DNA from: Acidovorax temperans
GTDB lineage: Bacteria > Pseudomonadota > Gammaproteobacteria > Burkholderiales > Burkholderiaceae_C
Length of the DNA: 64,000 nt
Reading direction: 5' to 3'
NCBI RefSeq assembly: GCF_006716905.1
Contig: NZ_VFPV01000001.1
Coordinates: forward strand, 797,501-861,500
Under the pieces are notes generated by a model. The model ran no database searches, had not been told where the DNA came from, and saw nothing but the letters and a program-made list of their open reading frames with translations. Of this stretch, positions 55,335 to 63,777 are shown in pieces. Position 1 is the stretch's first letter; each line of letters starts with the position of its first letter. A program made the translations under genes and the position numbers.

Positions 55335-56420
55335 TCAGGGGAGCGGAATCAGGATTCGGAAATCGGTGCGACCCGGAACACTGTCGCACTCGATCAACCC
55401 GTGGTGTCGCTGCACAAATGTCTGTGCCAGCGTCAAACCCAACCCTGACCCTCCGTCACGCCCTGACACCAGCGGGTAAAAAATCCGCTCTTTGATGGCA
55501 TCGGGCACCCCGGGTCCGTTGTCGATGACATGCAATTCCAGTGCCAGGCGATAGCGTTGGCGACCAAAGGTGACTTGCCGCGCCACCCGGGTGCGCAAGG
55601 TGATCACGGCATCGCCCTGTGCGATACGCTCGGTCAGGGCCTGCGCCGCGTTTTGCACCACATTGAGCAGCGCCTGGATGAGCTGCGCGCGGTCGCCCCG
55701 AAACTCTGGGATGGAGATGTCGTAATCGCGAACCACCTTGAGCCCCTGGGGGTACTCCACCAGCACCAGCGAGCGAACGCGTTCGCACACCTCGTGGATG
55801 TTCACGTCTCCCACCAGATGGGGGTGCCGGTGGGGGGCCAGCAGGCGGTCAACCAGGCTTTGCAGCCGGTCGGCCTCGTGGATGATGACCTGGGTGTATT
55901 CCTTGAGGTCTCGGCTTTCGAGCTCCATCTCCAGCAGCTGCGCGGCGCCGCGAATGCCGCCCAGCGGGTTCTTGATCTCGTGCGCCAGGTTGCGAATCAG
56001 CTCCTTGTTGGCCAGTGCCTGCTCGCGCAGGCGCTCCTCGCGGTCCTGGCGGGCCTGCTGCTCCAGCGGCCACAGCTCTACCAGCATCTCGCCCATGCGC
56101 TCGGAAGCTGCCACGTTCACATGCACCGGCACCGGGTCTTGCGTGGGCCGTCGCAGGCTGGCCTCAAACCGCAGCGCGGCAAAGTCTTGCACCTTGGCCC
56201 CGGTGAGCGCTGTTTGCAGCAGCGCAGGGTCGGTAAAGAAGGCGGAGAAATCAGCGCCTTCAAGCGTGCGACGCGACAGGCCCAGCGTGTTCTCCAGCGC
56301 TGCATTGGCAAACTGCACAGCCCCATCGGCGCGCAGCACGGCGATCAGCGTGGATAGAAGGTCCAGAGAATGAAAACGGCTGAGGCCCTGGTTGGCGTCA
56401 GCCGCAGTGGAAGTGCTCAC
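55335..56420 (-). CDS. ntrB: Nitrogen regulation sensor kinase NtrB (GlnL)
   Basis: This cytosolic histidine kinase/phosphatase for NtrC is controlled by PII. The 361-residue protein has a PAS domain (about 20-125; TLIAVLRADGAVQFANAALENTLG), the H-box LIRNLAHEIKNPLGGIRGAAQLL with the phosphorylated histidine, the N-box ALLNVVQNAAQAL, the G boxes DNGPGVPDAIKERIFYPLV and GSGLGLTLAQTFVQRHHG. Order glnA-DUF4124-ntrB-ntrC is usual in this family of bacteria. Confidence 0.96.
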   Translation of the reverse strand: MSTSTAADANQGLSRFHSLDLLSTLIAVLRADGAVQFANAALENTLGLSRRTLEGADFSAFFTDPALLQTALTGAKVQDFAALRFEASLRRPTQDPVPVHVNVAASERMGEMLVELWPLEQQARQDREERLREQALANKELIRNLAHEIKNPLGGIRGAAQLLEMELESRDLKEYTQVIIHEADRLQSLVDRLLAPHRHPHLVGDVNIHEVCERVRSLVLVEYPQGLKVVRDYDISIPEFRGDRAQLIQALLNVVQNAAQALTERIAQGDAVITLRTRVARQVTFGRQRYRLALELHVIDNGPGVPDAIKERIFYPLVSGRDGGSGLGLTLAQTFVQRHHGLIECDSVPGRTDFRILIPLP

Positions 56421-56429
56421 GGGTCAGAA

Positions 56430-56951
56430 TCAGTTGGCGGGCAAACGGCTCAGCTCACGCTTGATACCGGCAATATCGCTCTCGCTGCGCGCCACGGAAG
56501 CCTTGAGTTCTGCCGTGCGCTCCATATAGCGCTGGGGGTTGCGCAAATCCAGCGCATTGCGCTCTGGCTGGCCGCCGTTGTATTCCTTGACCAGCTCGGC
56601 ATGGCGGGCTTCGGCTTTGCGCAGTTCGGCTTCCAAAATCGCGCGGGCATCGGAGTCGCGGGCGCGCTGGTCGTTGTTGGTCACCCGCGGTGCGCCAGCT
56701 GGGGAGGCAGACGTGGCCGATGACGATGATGCGGCAGACGCCCCACCACCGGACGCAGCGCCCCCGCCGCCCGAGGGGCGTGAGCCTTGAATCACCGTGA
56801 CGTTGCCGCCCTCCACCAACTTGCAGCCACGTTCTTTGGCCTGCGTGGCGTTGTTGGTGTATTCATTTCCACAGCGATAGATTCGGTCTTGCGCAAAAGC
56901 GGCCACGGGCAAGGCCGCAATGATCCACAGGGTAAGTAGCGTTTTTTTCAT
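56430..56951 (-). CDS. DUF4124-type secreted protein
   Basis: This 173-residue protein has a Sec signal peptide (MKKTLLTLWIIAALPVAAFA), a short N-terminal domain resembling DUF4124 (DRIYRCGNEYTNNATQAKERGCKLV), a Gly/Ser/Ala-rich linker (GGGGAASGGGASAASSSSAT) and a charged helical C-terminus (about 105-173). It sits between glnA and ntrB with nine bases before the ntrB start and so is part of the nitrogen operon by position, but its role is unknown. Confidence 0.83.
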   Translation of the reverse strand: MKKTLLTLWIIAALPVAAFAQDRIYRCGNEYTNNATQAKERGCKLVEGGNVTVIQGSRPSGGGGAASGGGASAASSSSATSASPAGAPRVTNNDQRARDSDARAILEAELRKAEARHAELVKEYNGGQPERNALDLRNPQRYMERTAELKASVARSESDIAGIKRELSRLPAN

Positions 56952-57124
56952 AGAGTTCCTCGCACTGCTCATGCAGGATTGCCTTGGAGTATCCCCCAAT
57001 CGCTGCTCATAGCCAATGCAGCGCCGCCCACGTCACGGAGGGATTTGTGTGAGGATGCAACGCTTGCAAACACCCGGGCAGGCGTCTCGAAACAGAGGCC
57101 CCAAGAAAAAAGGCGGCCGGAGCC
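56952..57124. other. Intergenic region with left half of the interrupted glnA terminator
   Basis: No gene was found. The last bases before the IS (AAAAAAGGC then GGCCGGAGCC, 57106-57124) are one half of the terminator stem split by the IS4-type element. Confidence 0.7.
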
Positions 57125-57126
57125 CA

Positions 57127-57158
57127 ATGCCAGTCAGTTAAGAGCTGACTGGCATTTT
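57127..57158 (-). terminator. Hairpin at the transposase 3' end of the IS4 element
   Basis: TGCCAGTCAG and CTGACTGGCA form a 10-bp stem around TTAAGAG and overlap the transposase stop codon; the left half is the terminal inverted repeat itself. The T run follows on the plus strand, so it would stop transcription entering the IS from the ntrB side. Confidence 0.65.
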
Positions 57159-58445
57159 TTTCGTTGGGAATTTGGAAGCGCGTTTTTTGACGACCCTTGG
57201 GAAGCTGCGCCCAGTGCGGCGTGGCGGCAGCACGAAGTGTCGCGATTGCGCCAACAGGGCTGCCAACTGCTTGGGCAAGGTGCCCGCAGAGTCTAGGCTG
57301 GGGACCGCCAGTAAGTTCACGATGGCGTAGCTGGCTGTGTGGAAGCTGATGCGCTGGGGCTCGACCTGGACGTGCGCTGCCATCTCGCGCATCCAGCGGC
57401 GCAGCAGCGTGTAGGCGATCAGCACGCCCCACAGCTCCTGGCGCACCAGCGCGGGCTGCTTGCTGCGCAGCACCGGCTCACCCTCCTGCAGGGTCTGCTT
57501 GATCTCCCGGAACCCCAACTCGATCTCCCAGCGCTGGTGGTAGAGCTCGGCCAGCTCCTGCGCCGGATGCGTGCGGGGACACAGCAAGGATGTGATGAAG
57601 CGGCGCAGCCGTCCACCCACGCTCACCTCGATCAGGCGTGCCTGCCAGTGGCTGGGCAGATGCGGGTGTGCCTTGCGCGCTTGTGGGGACACCGGCATGC
57701 GGATCAGCGCATCGCCGCACGCCAGTTGCTGGACGATCTCATGGCGCAGATTGTCCCGCGCGCGCATCAACCAGTGGCGCTGCGTACCCGCAGCCTGCCA
57801 GTCCAACAAGAACGCTGCCGAGAAGTACGCTCGGTCAAACAGGGTCACGGAGTGATCCTCGCCGCGCAACTGCGCTGCCAGGCTCAATTCGCCGCAGTCC
57901 ATGGCGCCGAGCTTGGCATCAAGCATTTCGTGGCTGTGTGTGTCCATCAGGCAAGTGGCGCGGATCTGCGGCCAGGGCGAGAGGCCATGCTGGTTGCTGC
58001 AGCTGCCCAGTTCGACTCGATTCTCAGGGGTGTCCGGCGCCGACCAGACCACACCATCCACAGCCAGTACGCGCAGTGGCTGGCGCACATTCACCGCAGG
58101 ACGGCTCCAGGCTTGGGTCAGTAGAGCGAACAGCTCGGCTAAAGGCTCCTCGCCCAGGCGCTGGCGGGCTTGCACGCTGACACTCGGTGCAGGCGGCGCT
58201 TGTCCATCCAGGCTCAAATCCAGCTGCTGCACCACATGCCACAGTGGCCGGTCGCGAAACAGCGCCAGTCCGATCACAAGCCACACGGCATGTTCGGCAG
58301 GCAGCTTGCGCCGGCGGATGGAGGCCTTGCCGCTGGTCCCCAGCGCCTGTGCGATCCAGGCAGGGTCTATCAACGCGCTGAGCTGCTCGAGGCGATCAGG
58401 TACTCGGGGCAGGGTCTGGCGCAAGGCGTTTGCAAGCAGGCTCAT
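57138..58445 (-). CDS. IS4-family transposase (DDE)
   Basis: This 435-residue transposase has the DDE residues in LAVDGVVW, LFDRAYFS and the YREK motif YHQRWEIELGFREIKQTLQ. The N-terminus matches the IS4 insertion domain (LPAEHAVWLVIGLALFRDRP). ATG 58445 is used. The stop lies inside the left terminal repeat. A strong hairpin immediately upstream of the start should keep incoming transcripts from activating the gene. The frame is intact. Confidence 0.94.
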   Translation of the reverse strand: MSLLANALRQTLPRVPDRLEQLSALIDPAWIAQALGTSGKASIRRRKLPAEHAVWLVIGLALFRDRPLWHVVQQLDLSLDGQAPPAPSVSVQARQRLGEEPLAELFALLTQAWSRPAVNVRQPLRVLAVDGVVWSAPDTPENRVELGSCSNQHGLSPWPQIRATCLMDTHSHEMLDAKLGAMDCGELSLAAQLRGEDHSVTLFDRAYFSAAFLLDWQAAGTQRHWLMRARDNLRHEIVQQLACGDALIRMPVSPQARKAHPHLPSHWQARLIEVSVGGRLRRFITSLLCPRTHPAQELAELYHQRWEIELGFREIKQTLQEGEPVLRSKQPALVRQELWGVLIAYTLLRRWMREMAAHVQVEPQRISFHTASYAIVNLLAVPSLDSAGTLPKQLAALLAQSRHFVLPPRRTGRSFPRVVKKRASKFPTKKMPVSS

Positions 58446-58450
58446 CAAGC

Positions 58451-58483
58451 AAAAAAGGGAACGTGTTGAACACGCTCCCTTTT
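58451..58483 (-). terminator. Hairpin upstream of the IS4 transposase start
   Basis: AAAAGGGA-CGTGTT and the inverse AACACG-TCCCTTTT form a long stem around GAA, ending about five bases before the transposase start. On the minus strand a T run follows the stem (CCCTTTTTT), so it would terminate or block read-through from glnA. Confidence 0.75.
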
Positions 58484-58563
58484 ACTGGATCAAGCCGCCT
58501 GCGGGCTTAACTGACTGGCATTGGGCCGAAGCCGCCTTTTGGTTGATCACCCAAGACGGGCAA

Positions 58564-59979
58564 TCACAGCGAGTAGTACATGTCGTACTCGACGGGATGC
58601 ACGGCCATGCGGAAGCGGGTCACTTCAGCCATCTTCAGCTCAATGTAGGCGTCGATCATGCTGTCGGTGAACACGCCACCCTTGGTCAGGAACGCGCGAT
58701 CCTTGTCCAGGTGCTCCAGCGCTTGGTCGAGGCTGTGGCACACGGTGGGCACCAGCTTGTCTTCCTCTGGGGGCAGGTGGTACAGGTCCTTCGTCGCGGC
58801 TTCGCCGGGATGGATCTTGTTTTCCACGCCGTCCAGACCCGCCATCAACAGGGCGGCAAAGCCCAGGTAGGGGTTCATCAGTGGATCGGGGAAGCGGGCT
58901 TCCACGCGGCGGCCCTTGGGGTTGGCCACGTAAGGAATACGGATCGAAGCGGAGCGGTTCTTGGCAGAGTACGCCAGCTTCACAGGCGCCTCGAAGTGAG
59001 GAACCAGGCGCTTGTAGCTGTTGGTGCCAGGGTTCGTGATGGCGTTCAGGGCACGGGCGTGCTTGATGATGCCGCCGATGTAGTACAGGGCGTAGTCAGA
59101 CAGGCCAGCGTAGCCGTCGCCAGCAAACAGGTTCTTGCCGTCTTTCCACACGGACTGGTGCACGTGCATGCCGGAGCCGTTGTCGCCGTGGTAAGGCTTG
59201 GGCATGAAGGTGGCGGTCTTGCCGTAGGCGTTGGCCACGTTGTGGATCACATACTTTTGCAGCATGGTCCAGTCAGCGCGCTCGACCAGCGTGCTGAAGC
59301 GGGTACCGATTTCGTTCTGGCCAGCACCTGCCACTTCGTGGTGGAACACTTCAACCGGAATACCCAGGGATTCGAGAATCAGGGACATCTCGGCGCGCAT
59401 GTCTTGCGTGCTGTCGACGGGAGGCACGGGGAAATAGCCGCCCTTGACGGTGGGACGGTGGCCGCGGTTGCCGCCTTCGAGCTTGGAGCCGGTGTTCCAG
59501 GGGGCTTCGTACTCTTCGATTTCGTAGAAGGTGTGGTTGGGCTCTGTGCTCCAGCGCACGCCGTCGAAGATGAAGAATTCTGGCTCAGGACCAAAGTAGG
59601 CGGTATCGCCCAAACCAGAAGCCTTCAGGTAGGCTTCGGCGCGCTTGGCGATGGAGCGTGGATCGCGGTCGTAGGCCTTGCCATCGCTGGGCTCGATCAC
59701 ATCGCAGGTCAGGATCAGCGTGGTTTCTTCAAAGAAGGGATCGATGTTGGCGCTGCTCGGGTCAGGAATCAGCTGCATGTCGGAGGCTTCAATACCCTTC
59801 CAGCCGGCAATCGAAGAGCCGTCGAAGGCGTGGCCCGAAATGAACTTGTCTTCGTCAAAGTGAGAGACAGGCACCGTGGTGTGCTGCTGCTTGCCACGGG
59901 TATCGGTAAAACGGAAGTCAACGAACTTGACTTCGTTTTCCTTCACCATCTTCATCACATCTGCAACGGTCTTGGCCAT
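58564..59979 (-). CDS. glnA: Glutamine synthetase, type I
   Basis: GlnA makes glutamine from glutamate, ammonia and ATP, the main ammonia-assimilation step. The 471-residue GS-I-beta protein has [21 protein letters not shown] (metal-binding glutamates), [15 protein letters not shown] and the adenylylation tyrosine at about residue 400 in [13 protein letters not shown] 59979 has AGGAGA five bases upstream. It is preceded by a sigma-54 promoter and an NtrC site, and its terminator is split by an IS4 element. Confidence 0.98.
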   Translation of the reverse strand: MAKTVADVMKMVKENEVKFVDFRFTDTRGKQQHTTVPVSHFDEDKFISGHAFDGSSIAGWKGIEASDMQLIPDPSSANIDPFFEETTLILTCDVIEPSDGKAYDRDPRSIAKRAEAYLKASGLGDTAYFGPEPEFFIFDGVRWSTEPNHTFYEIEEYEAPWNTGSKLEGGNRGHRPTVKGGYFPVPPVDSTQDMRAEMSLILESLGIPVEVFHHEVAGAGQNEIGTRFSTLVERADWTMLQKYVIHNVANAYGKTATFMPKPYHGDNGSGMHVHQSVWKDGKNLFAGDGYAGLSDYALYYIGGIIKHARALNAITNPGTNSYKRLVPHFEAPVKLAYSAKNRSASIRIPYVANPKGRRVEARFPDPLMNPYLGFAALLMAGLDGVENKIHPGEAATKDLYHLPPEEDKLVPTVCHSLDQALEHLDKDRAFLTKGGVFTDSMIDAYIELKMAEVTRFRMAVHPVEYDMYYSL

Positions 59980-60025
59980 CAGGTTCTCCTGGGTAAAGCG
60001 CTTGTTGAAAAATATACTGAAACTA

Positions 60026-60041
60026 AGCAGGTTGCGTGCCA
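60026..60041 (-). promoter_or_regulatory. Sigma-54 promoter of glnA
   Basis: On the minus strand TGGCACGCAACCTGCT matches the -24/-12 consensus TGGCACG-N4-TTGC at all positions except one (CTGC for TTGC). It lies 47 bases before the glnA start codon, as expected for NtrC-dependent glnA expression. Confidence 0.85.
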
Positions 60042-60107
60042 GCCGCACTCAATCCCGCACTACGGTGGCGCAGTGCACGCAGCCCCTGCGAGAAGCGCAC
60101 AACACAT

Positions 60108-60124
60108 TGCACCAAAAAGGTTCG
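60108..60124. promoter_or_regulatory. NtrC enhancer-like site upstream of glnA
   Basis: TGCACC-AAAAA-GGTTCG matches the NtrC palindrome TGCACC-N5-GGTGCA at 10 of 12 half-site positions. It lies about 70 bp upstream of the -24 element, a usual distance for an NtrC enhancer. Confidence 0.7.
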
Positions 60125-60146
60125 CACGCGGTGAAGCCTGCAAGCA

Positions 60147-60968
60147 CTACAAGGTTCGCACCAACTCGGGGCCCATATCCGCACCAATATCGTGCAGACC
60201 TTGCAGCAACGCAGTCCAGCCGGCAGGAACCAAATCCTGGGGGCCTTTCACCCCTAGTTCAATATGGCGTCCGTACTGGGGGTGATCCACACTGGGCAGG
60301 CTGAACACCCGCAGACCGGGATGGTTACGCTCCACCTGTTCCATGAGGGGCGTCAGGGCAGCCTCCATGGCACCCAGCACGATCACAGAATGCTCCACCT
60401 GCGGAGCCACGTGAAAAAGATGGCGATAGTGCTGGTCCAGCACCCACTCCATCATGGGCCACGCCATGACGGGGAAACCTGGGAAAAAATGCACCACTCC
60501 GCCCGCGGGGCTGGTGCAGCTGAACCCTGGAATCTTGTTGTACGGGTTAGGAATCACCTCTGCGCCCTGGGGAAATACACCCATGTTCAGACGGTGCACA
60601 TTGTCGGCGCGCTCAGGCTCGTAGGCAACGCCTTGTTCTTTGGCCACGTCTTGCATCCGCTCGCGAATCAGGGCTGCAGCTGTGTCATGTAGCACCAGCT
60701 CACGGCCCAAAGCTTTGGCCGCGCACTGGCGGGTGTGGTCATCCGGCGTTGCCCCGATGCCTCCACAGGAAAAAACAACGTCTGACGATGCAAATCCCCT
60801 TTGCAAAGTGGCAGTGAGTCGCTCTGGGTTATCGCCCACGTAGTCGGCGTAAGAAAGCGCAAGGCCTCTCGCCCCTAACAGCTCAATGACTTTGGGCAGG
60901 TGCTTGTCCGCACGCTTGCCCGACAGAATCTCGTCGCCGACGATGATCAAACCAAAAGAGGGAGCCAT
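60147..60968 (-). CDS. CinA/MogA-type molybdopterin-binding domain protein
   Basis: This 273-residue protein has the MoCF-biosynthesis fold of CinA (FGLIIVGDEILSGKRADKH, FSCGGIGATPDDHTRQCAAKALG, HFFPGFPVMAWPMMEW). It lacks the C-terminal CinA deamidase domain and the nucleotide-hydrolase role of full-length CinA is uncertain here. ATG 60968 is chosen because the fold starts there; the frame open to 61223 overlaps the EI24 gene. It starts five bases after the EI24 stop. Confidence 0.85.
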   Translation of the reverse strand: MAPSFGLIIVGDEILSGKRADKHLPKVIELLGARGLALSYADYVGDNPERLTATLQRGFASSDVVFSCGGIGATPDDHTRQCAAKALGRELVLHDTAAALIRERMQDVAKEQGVAYEPERADNVHRLNMGVFPQGAEVIPNPYNKIPGFSCTSPAGGVVHFFPGFPVMAWPMMEWVLDQHYRHLFHVAPQVEHSVIVLGAMEAALTPLMEQVERNHPGLRVFSLPSVDHPQYGRHIELGVKGPQDLVPAGWTALLQGLHDIGADMGPELVRTL

Positions 60969-60973
60969 AGATT

Positions 60974-61873
60974 TCAATCGAGTTGATGGGGGCTTGGTGG
61001 AGGCTGCGCCTGCCCTGGCGCGCCCGGTACAGCAGCACCGTTTGAGGCGCGCACAGGAGCGGCGGTGCCCACCGCAGAATTGGCGGCACGTAATTGCGCC
61101 AACGCCTGCAAGCAGAAGTGGGCAAACCACAGCGATGAAAACGCAAAAACCAGCGTGTAAATCCAAATGGCCAACGGCAAGAGAACCACAAACGCTGCGG
61201 CAAACACGACACCCGAGGCCCACACAATACTGGGAGCAGCCCCAAGGTAGCCCGTCAGGACCCCCATGCCCAGCAGGGTGACCCGATGGCGTCGCAGCAC
61301 CTCTCTGCGCTCGTCCTTGCTGGCATGCTCAGTCAGCGCGTCAAAAGCCATCACCCGGTAAGTTAGCCATCCCCATATCAAAGGCGGTAATACCAGTACC
61401 AGGGGGGGAACCAGCCACAAAGGCACAGAAAACAACAATGCCAGGAGTGCCATCACCGTGGAAGCCAGCGACCACGAAATGCTGGCCAGCAAAGCACCGC
61501 CCTGCTTTCGCTCTAGAGACGGAAACCTCCGAACGGCCACCATATTCACCAGGGCGGGCGTCATCAGAAAGGCGACGGCCAAGAGGGAAACGACTACCAA
61601 CACCGGAGAAGCGAGCAAGACCACCATCAACGGAGCGAGCCAATCCATCACATTGGCAAGGCCCCAAGACGCCAGCCACGACAGCATGCTTGCCAGCAGG
61701 GTGGAATCGTCCAGCCATGAAGCCATTCCCTGGACAGCGGCATCCCAATAAAAATGTTGCAACACCAGCGCCAGCAACGCCATCAACAGCAGCGGCACTA
61801 CAGACAGCAGCATGACGCGCGGCCGCAAACAATATGCGGCGGCTCGCCAAAAAGAATCAAAGAGCAAACCCAT
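60974..61873 (-). CDS. EI24/CysZ-family membrane protein
   Basis: This 299-residue integral membrane protein of the EI24 domain family (CysZ-like) has several hydrophobic helices (VMLLSVVPLLLMALLALVLQ, LAPLMVVLLASPVLVVVSLL, LLALLFSVPLWLVPPLVLVL) and the conserved EHASKDERREVLRRHR loop. CysZ members take up sulfate, but many bacteria have members of unknown function. The C-terminus is Pro/Gln-rich. It is probably cotranscribed with the CinA-like gene. Confidence 0.82.
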   Translation of the reverse strand: MGLLFDSFWRAAAYCLRPRVMLLSVVPLLLMALLALVLQHFYWDAAVQGMASWLDDSTLLASMLSWLASWGLANVMDWLAPLMVVLLASPVLVVVSLLAVAFLMTPALVNMVAVRRFPSLERKQGGALLASISWSLASTVMALLALLFSVPLWLVPPLVLVLPPLIWGWLTYRVMAFDALTEHASKDERREVLRRHRVTLLGMGVLTGYLGAAPSIVWASGVVFAAAFVVLLPLAIWIYTLVFAFSSLWFAHFCLQALAQLRAANSAVGTAAPVRASNGAAVPGAPGQAQPPPSPHQLD

Positions 61874-61914
61874 GGCGCAAGCATAACGCGCAGATCTGGC
61901 GTGCACCTATCCAC

Positions 61915-62928
61915 CTATGCCCGTCCCAACAATCGACAGATGCCGAGCCATTGTTGAGACCAAAAGCCTTTTCCGTAGTCACGTACGCGGCCATGTGCAT
62001 CGGGCTCGACCTGGTCTCGAATACCGGTAGGGTCATATCTCAACTCAAAATTGGCCGTCCCCATCAGCATGTCCCACCAGGGAAGCAGCACACCAAAGTT
62101 GTGCCCGCCCAAGACAACCTTTCTGGCATCAGCGGGGTGGCCGAGCTTGCCACCATTGGGGGTCTGAACGGTTTCATGCCCTATGCCGATACTGTGGTGC
62201 CTGCGGTGAAATCGAGGGCTGATCCAAAGCCGCTCGCCGATGGAGCCAAACCACAGGCGAAGATTGGCATGCTGAAAACTCTCACTCAATTGGGTGATAG
62301 CCACAATGGCGATGAACTGGGTCGGAGCGACTCCAATGCACTGGGCTACTACGACCAAGATGATGTCGCGTAGGACGTCATCAAGCAAATGGTTGCGGTT
62401 GTCCGTCCACATCGTCATTTGCTGCTGAGAGTGGTGTAGCGCATGCAGCTTCCACCACCACTCAAAATGGTGCTGGCCTCTGTGAATCCAATAATCCACA
62501 AAATCAAAGACAACCAGGTAGATCAGCAGGCTAACCCAAGGAATATCCGTGACTCCGGGAAGCAAACCATCTAGCTGCAATGGACTGAAGCCGATGAGGC
62601 GAAGCGCACCAAACATCGAGTCCATGAGAGGTATCAGCAGAAAAAAGACTGCGACACGGAACACCCCCAAACGGTGAATGAGCGTGTAGAGCACATCCAC
62701 CCGGACTGCAGCTTTATTCACTACGGGCTCCACTGGTTTCCACTTTTGCAGAGGCCCAATAACCAGACAGATCACCGCGATCTGAAGCGTACCCACCAGC
62801 AACCACCCAGCCGCCGCATAGCCGGACTCCAGAATTCCGCCCCAACCCAACATAAACAGTAGCGGCTGAATCGTATTTTCAAACACCCACTGCTGGGCGG
62901 CGTCAAAAACGCCGGCAACCCAATCCAT
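61915..62928 (-). CDS. Fatty acid hydroxylase / sterol desaturase family protein
   Basis: This 337-residue membrane di-iron enzyme carries the histidine boxes HRGQHH, HALHHS and, near the C-terminus, HRRHH, the arrangement of the fatty acid hydroxylase superfamily. At least four hydrophobic segments precede the boxes. It probably hydroxylates or desaturates a lipid; the substrate is unknown. It lies upstream of the EI24 gene on the same strand, 41 bp away. Confidence 0.9.
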   Translation of the reverse strand: MDWVAGVFDAAQQWVFENTIQPLLFMLGWGGILESGYAAAGWLLVGTLQIAVICLVIGPLQKWKPVEPVVNKAAVRVDVLYTLIHRLGVFRVAVFFLLIPLMDSMFGALRLIGFSPLQLDGLLPGVTDIPWVSLLIYLVVFDFVDYWIHRGQHHFEWWWKLHALHHSQQQMTMWTDNRNHLLDDVLRDIILVVVAQCIGVAPTQFIAIVAITQLSESFQHANLRLWFGSIGERLWISPRFHRRHHSIGIGHETVQTPNGGKLGHPADARKVVLGGHNFGVLLPWWDMLMGTANFELRYDPTGIRDQVEPDAHGRVRDYGKGFWSQQWLGICRLLGRA

Positions 62929-62967
62929 ACGACAGCATCCTTCTTTTGAAGTGGAAATTCCGCGGAC

Positions 62968-63756
62968 TCAAAAAGCCTGCTCTATACCCAATTGAGGATG
63001 ATCCTTGAGAGTCTTGAAGCAGAAGCCCTTTTGCTTGAGCCCAACGATAAGAGGCTCCAGTACTGCTGGAGCCCAAGGGTCTCGCCTGGACCATATACCC
63101 AAATGCGCCATCAAGATATCTCCAGACCGAATGCCACGCAGCGCCTTGTCGAGCAACATGGCATTACTGAACTTCTCGCTTGGTAGCTCATCGCCCAAAA
63201 AACCGGCTGCGGCCCATCCCACATGCCGGTACCCACATGACTTGGCCGCGAGTTCGAGAGATGGAGATAACCTGCCACCCGGTGCTCGAAACAATGGCAG
63301 AGGTGACTTGCCGGTGAGCATATGAAGCCTACGAGAAGATTGTGAAAGCTCTTCGCAATAGCCGTTACGGTCAAGAATGTAGGTCTCTCCCTGCCGTGAG
63401 CCCGCCGAAGGTTTCACCCGAAATGCATCCTTACCGGCATCCGCAACCCAGTAAACATGGTTAAAAGTGTGAGGAGCAAATTCATGCCCTTCTTTCGCCC
63501 GCTCACGCCACCAGCCCCCCCAATGCTCACCGAGGCTACCGTCACCCTCTTTCGTCTTTTCATTGGCGGCAAAAAAGGTAACCACCACTTTCTGCCTCGC
63601 CAAGATATCTGCGATCACCGGTGCAACGGCCATGTGCCCGGTATCGAAGGTCAAATAAACGGGCTTCTTGCAGTCTTGCGCAGGCGTGGCTGATGCTTGC
63701 GAGTGATACAACCCGGCAAGTGCGAAGCCTCCAGCTACGCAGAGCAGAAAGCGCAT
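62968..63756 (-). CDS. Polysaccharide deacetylase (NodB) family protein
   Basis: This secreted protein of about 262 residues has a signal peptide (MRFLLCVAGGFALAGLYHSQ, cleaved near ASA) and a NodB domain. Motif 1 reads TFDTGH rather than the usual TFDDGP: the first aspartate is kept, but the second, a metal ligand, is threonine. Motif 2 HTFNH keeps both histidines, and LFRAPGGR and ILMAHLG correspond to later motifs. Activity may be altered. ATG 63765 is an alternative start. Confidence 0.85.
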   Translation of the reverse strand: MRFLLCVAGGFALAGLYHSQASATPAQDCKKPVYLTFDTGHMAVAPVIADILARQKVVVTFFAANEKTKEGDGSLGEHWGGWWRERAKEGHEFAPHTFNHVYWVADAGKDAFRVKPSAGSRQGETYILDRNGYCEELSQSSRRLHMLTGKSPLPLFRAPGGRLSPSLELAAKSCGYRHVGWAAAGFLGDELPSEKFSNAMLLDKALRGIRSGDILMAHLGIWSRRDPWAPAVLEPLIVGLKQKGFCFKTLKDHPQLGIEQAF

Positions 63757-63777
63757 GGAGAGCATTTGGCCAGATTA

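Larger units (their letters stand above)
57125..58523 (-). mobile_element. IS4-family insertion sequence in the glnA terminator
   Basis: Perfect 18-bp terminal inverted repeats (CAATGCCAGTCAGTTAAG at 57125-57142, its complement at 58506-58523) enclose one transposase in 1399 bp. The flanks GGCCGGAGCC (57115-57124) and GGCCGAAGCC (58524-58533) are a 10-bp target duplication with one mismatch, within the 9-12 bp usual for IS4. Joining the flanks gives a stem AAAAGGCGGC, loop CGAA, stem GCCGCCTTTT, a complete terminator. Confidence 0.93.

Noticed and set aside
57901..60285. A 794-codon plus-strand open frame
   Set aside because: It is antisense to the IS4 transposase and glnA, both of which have complete family motifs; the frame has no protein-like features and reflects GC-rich codon bias.
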